This document shows, in pieces, positions 14,789 through 16,728 of a stretch of DNA of 16,728 nt; the stretch's first letter is position 1; every line of letters begins with the position of its first letter. The notes beneath the pieces were generated by a model. The model had not been told where the DNA came from, did no database searches, and saw only the letters and a program-made list of their open reading frames with translations. Source of the DNA: an uncultured Eubacteriales bacterium (GTDB lineage Bacteria; Bacillota_A; Clostridia; Christensenellales; Aristaeellaceae); NCBI GenBank assembly GCA_902795555.1, contig CADBLV010000138.1, positions 1-16,728 on the forward strand. The letters run 5' to 3'. The translations under genes and the position numbers were made by a program.

Positions 14789-15066
14789 GTCAGATTGGTC
14801 AGGCCGAACGCGTTTTTCACCGCGTCGTTGGCATGGTATACTTTCATGACCGCGTTGTCATCCAGCATGTTCTCCGCAATCAGCAGCACCCGGATGCCCG
14901 CGGATGTGAGATATTCCAGATCTTTGAAATCCCAGCACAGTTCCTCTACGCCGGACAGTCCTTTCCGGATTTCCGCCTCCACGGCCGGCGCGGCGAGCGT
15001 GTCCAGTTTGCCATGCAGGGAAATGATCAGCGTTGTTCCGACTTGTTTACGGGTCATATCCATCAT
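14767..15066 (-). CDS. STAS-domain protein, anti-sigma factor antagonist-like
   Basis: The protein has 99 residues, starting at the first of two adjacent ATG codons; AGGAGG (15073-15078) lies 6 nt from it. The whole protein is one STAS domain: TTLIISLHGKLDTLAAPAVE is the first strand-turn-helix, and WDFKDLEYLTSAGIRVLL carries the serine at the place phosphorylated in SpoIIAA and RsbV (DSxG there, TSAG here). Such proteins bind serine-kinase anti-sigma factors or act in related partner-switching modules. No kinase or sigma-factor gene is next to it, so its partner must be elsewhere. It has its own promoter (15110-15138) and stands alone, convergent with the HD-GYP remnant; this pairing is common for signalling proteins, but cooperation is not shown. 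Confidence 0.88.
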   Translation of the reverse strand: MMDMTRKQVGTTLIISLHGKLDTLAAPAVEAEIRKGLSGVEELCWDFKDLEYLTSAGIRVLLIAENMLDDNAVMKVYHANDAVKNAFGLTNLTYLLARE

Positions 15067-15109
15067 TTGATTCCTCCTGTTCATGTTTTCGATCCTTGTT
15101 TTCCGTATC

Positions 15110-15138
15110 ATTTTATCACGATCCGGGCATCACGTCAA
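15110..15138 (-). promoter_or_regulatory. sigma-A promoter of the STAS gene
   Basis: Minus strand: TTGACG (15138-15133), a 17-nt spacer and TAAAAT (15115-15110). The leader to the start at 15066 would be about 35-40 nt. Confidence 0.75.
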
Positions 15139-15251
15139 ACCGGAGGGCGTTCAGAGCCTGCGGTAGCAGAGCATCAACTGTTTTCATGGATGATTTTTCC
15201 GGCATGGCGCACTTGCATGTCGTGCAGTGCGGTTTCCGTACAGGGGTTGAC

Positions 15252-15280
15252 TTGCGGCATGGATGGGAATCGTGTATAAT
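15252..15280 (+). promoter_or_regulatory. sigma-A promoter of the gene at 15403
   Basis: TTGCGG (15252-15257), a 17-nt spacer and a consensus TATAAT (15275-15280). The leader to 15403 would be about 115 nt; I see no riboswitch in it. The rest of the 15067-15402 gap holds only the STAS promoter and sequence without visible structure. Confidence 0.7.
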
Positions 15281-15402
15281 ACCAGACGGATTGAATCGGT
15301 TGATACGAACAGGCCCGGCAAAGGGGCTGAATTTCCTGTCAAACTGCTTTGAAACGAGATAAAACCGGCTCATATGCGAGATCAGAAAAACGGAGAATCA
15401 CA

Positions 15403-15828
15403 ATGGAAAGCAGAGAAAAAGAACAGCAGATTTCCTCTCCCATGCGGGAGGGCTTTGAAGCCTACGCGGAGCGAATGAAACAAATCCGGTCGCTGGCTAC
15501 GCCGACCCTGGATGAAATTCGAATTCCCGAAGAGTACAGCCATGTGCTCAAGGTCAATTTTCAGCGCATCGGTGAAATGGCGGCCGAAAACCGAAAAATC
15601 ATTGCGGATTATATTCAGCCCGTTTTGCCGGCACACCGGCCGCGGGTTCGAAGCGCCTTGGAAACTGTCCTGTGGACAGTTTCAGCGAAGAACGGGCGGC
15701 AGCCCCGGAGCGCGTGCGATTCCCTGCGGCAGCCCTGGGAGCAAAATAGTCAACCGGCACGAAATGGCAGAGGTGAACTGACGCTTACAGCGGAGAAAAG
15801 GCAGCATGATTCATATTCTCCGGCATGA
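15403..15828 (+). CDS. phasin-like N-terminal segment running into repeat DNA (probably a truncated gene)
   Basis: The frame gives 141 residues from the ATG at 15403, with CGGAGA 6 nt upstream. Residues 1-75 look like real protein: a charged helical region with FEAYAERMKQIRSLATPTLD and VNFQRIGEMAAENRKIIADY, a pattern reminiscent of phasin helices (an evenly spaced Phe/Ile face with 'xxNxxxIxxxAxxNRxxxxxY'). From about residue 78 (15634 on) the codons cross a small GC hairpin, a perfect 10-bp inverted repeat (15661-15683), a direct repeat and copy C of the dispersed repeat, and the translation becomes Arg/Ser/Gln/Pro-rich without helical character. Phasins are usually 100-200 residues, so the C-terminus has probably been replaced. 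The promoter is strong. The intact protein may have shared a role with the phasin-like protein at 700-1344, which is inference. Confidence 0.5.
   Translation: MESREKEQQISSPMREGFEAYAERMKQIRSLATPTLDEIRIPEEYSHVLKVNFQRIGEMAAENRKIIADYIQPVLPAHRPRVRSALETVLWTVSAKNGRQPRSACDSLRQPWEQNSQPARNGRGELTLTAEKRQHDSYSPA
15661..15683. repeat. perfect 10-bp stem-loop
   Basis: GAAACTGTCC (15661-15670) and GGACAGTTTC (15674-15683) flank a TGT loop. No T-run follows on the plus strand, so it is not a good terminator. It is followed by two copies of CGGCAGCCC(C/T)GG(G)AGC about 32 nt apart (near 15699 and 15728), which suggests a composite repeat element inserted in the gene. Confidence 0.65.
15760..15795 (+). repeat. 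dispersed repeat, degenerate copy C
   Basis: CGAAATGGCAGAGGTGAAC matches copies A and B, followed by a diverged half with TTACAGCGGAG in place of TTCACAGAGGAG; one base is deleted in the hairpin. Upstream similarity to copy A includes GGGAGC and AGTCA. It lies inside the out-of-character tail of the gene at 15403. Confidence 0.45.
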
Positions 15829-15912
15829 TGAGTGTTCATGAAAAAAGACTGTATTAAATTTGCATTTTGGATCCAAAACCCGGTTTTTGAAACGCTTTTG
15901 CAACGGTTTCTG

Positions 15913-15951
15913 TGTTACATTAGTCAGGATGCTTCGAAAGCGGATGTAACA
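15913..15951. promoter_or_regulatory. inverted repeat upstream of the secreted protein gene
   Basis: TGTTACAT (15913-15920) and ATGTAACA (15944-15951) are exact reverse complements, with a smaller GCTT/AAGC hairpin between them. It may be an operator or a leader structure for the gene at 16012. I found no convincing promoter in the 15829-16011 gap. Confidence 0.3.
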
Positions 15952-16011
15952 GTGCTCCGCAGCGAAACATCGAAAGTCAGATAAACCAACGAAGAGAGGA
16001 GATTCAACCCC

Positions 16012-16728
16012 ATGAAGAAACTGATTGCCCTGATCCTGTCCCTGTGCATGCTGGTGGGCCTGGTTCCCGCGATGGCCGAAACGGCCACCGAAGCGCCCGC
16101 CACCGAAGCGCCGGCTGCCGAAGCGCCCGCCAATACCGAAAAAGTCGATATGAACCGACTGACCGACCAACTCCTGAACGATATCGTGAATGCCGTCGTG
16201 CGTGTTGACGTGGAAGAAGCGAAAAAGGCCGGCGCAACGCCGGAATCTTCCAAAGGAAACGTTTTTTCCGTTTATCATCAGGTGCTCAGCGATATTGCCG
16301 AAGCCAAGGAAAAGCAGGGAAAGGAATATGAAGACCTGAAGAAACTGCTTACCTTCGATCCCGACGCGGATGAAAAGGAAATTGAAGCGCTGTCCGCCCT
16401 GGTGCTCCTGGCGCTCATCGCCGACGCGGATGAAAAAGCTGCCCAGCAGGAAGTTGATCCCGCGATCGCGATTGCGAACGCCAACAATATTCTGAAAGCG
16501 GTTTTTGAAGGCTGCCAGGCCAATGAAACGCTGGCTGCCGCCGTCAAGGCCACCGATTCCAAGCTGTTTGATATCCTGCTTGAAAACAACAAGCACATCA
16601 AGGAATTTGTGGAAAAGAACGGCGCCCTGGATGTGGCGCACGTCGAAGTGGATGAGAAGGCCTATGCGGAATTCGAAGCCGAGATCAAAAAGGTGGAAGA
16701 CCACCTGAAGGGGATCGAAGGCCATAAG
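16012..16728 (+). CDS. secreted helical protein with Ala/Pro/Thr/Glu linker, 3' end outside window
   Basis: There are 239 codons from the ATG at 16012 to the window edge without a stop. AGAGGAG (15995-16001) lies 10 nt upstream. Residues 1-22 are a signal peptide (MKK, Leu/Ile core, AMA|E); Cys12 is inside the core and is not a lipobox. Residues 24-42 are a linker of repeated (T/A)EAPA units, commonly found between export signal and folded domain in Gram-positive secreted proteins. The rest is predicted helical, acidic and Ala-rich, with an apolar segment EALSALVLLALIADADEK. I recognise no catalytic or binding motif. A self-contained surface or secreted structural protein is the best description. 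Signal peptide style and composition match the secreted proteins at 5306 and 7817. Confidence 0.8.
   Translation, partial: MKKLIALILSLCMLVGLVPAMAETATEAPATEAPAAEAPANTEKVDMNRLTDQLLNDIVNAVVRVDVEEAKKAGATPESSKGNVFSVYHQVLSDIAEAKEKQGKEYEDLKKLLTFDPDADEKEIEALSALVLLALIADADEKAAQQEVDPAIAIANANNILKAVFEGCQANETLAAAVKATDSKLFDILLENNKHIKEFVEKNGALDVAHVEVDEKAYAEFEAEIKKVEDHLKGIEGHK

Noticed and set aside
15885..15910. Catabolite-repression (cre) type site, TTGAAACGCTTTTGCAA
   Set aside because: One base short of the cre spacing and no promoter is clear beside it.
15811..16725. 304-codon minus-strand frame with Gly/Phe/Arg repeats
   Set aside because: Its repeats come from the TEAPA linker and Ala-rich codons of the secreted protein on the plus strand, which has a signal peptide and ribosome binding site.

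Overview
The window looks like a chromosomal segment of a Gram-positive anaerobe of the Clostridia, probably a gut or rumen lineage. This rests on strong AGGAGG-type ribosome binding sites, sigma-A-like promoters, Ala/Leu-rich secreted proteins with signal peptides ending in AxA|E, an XRE/REC regulator beside a LytS-type kinase, an HD-GYP remnant and a STAS protein. The species call is inference. There are no rRNA, tRNA, CRISPR or transposase genes.

Left part (1-3734, minus strand): an apparent operon running right to left. It encodes an AMP-binding acyl-CoA synthetase-like enzyme with a long proline-rich tail, a phasin-like protein with a histone-H1-like Lys/Ala/Pro tail, and an HSL-type alpha/beta hydrolase cut by the window edge. 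The set suggests handling of fatty acids or a hydrophobic storage body. Middle left (4147-6820, plus): an HdeD-like membrane protein made of two copies of the domain, a secreted protein made of two copies of a beta-rich domain, and a DUF1269-like protein, closed by a perfect 20-bp stem. A convergent helical protein follows on the minus strand (6945-7463).

Centre (7817-13561, plus): a run of five genes. They are a secreted Trp-rich amphipathic-helix protein, a signal-peptide membrane protein with an ectodomain, a polytopic membrane protein, a response regulator with an XRE DNA-binding domain in front of its receiver, and its LytS-like kinase (ATGA overlap). The first three have no function I recognise.

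Right part: a small basic protein gene with its own promoter and an intrinsic terminator inside its reading frame; a truncated, frameshifted HD-GYP gene; a STAS anti-anti-sigma-like protein on the minus strand; a phasin-like N-terminus running into repeat DNA; and the start of a secreted Ala/Pro-rich protein.

Two signals stand out. First, a near-identical box (TTTGACATTCnGGAA) sits 21-22 nt upstream of the putative -35 of four transcription units arranged as two divergent pairs (3734-/4147+ and 7463-/7817+). This suggests one activator controls the acyl-CoA synthetase/phasin operon, the HdeD-like gene, the helical protein and the central membrane operon. Second, the small gene at 13636 would give a stop-less mRNA if transcription ends at its internal terminator, the arrangement known for the ribosome-rescue factors arfA and brfA.
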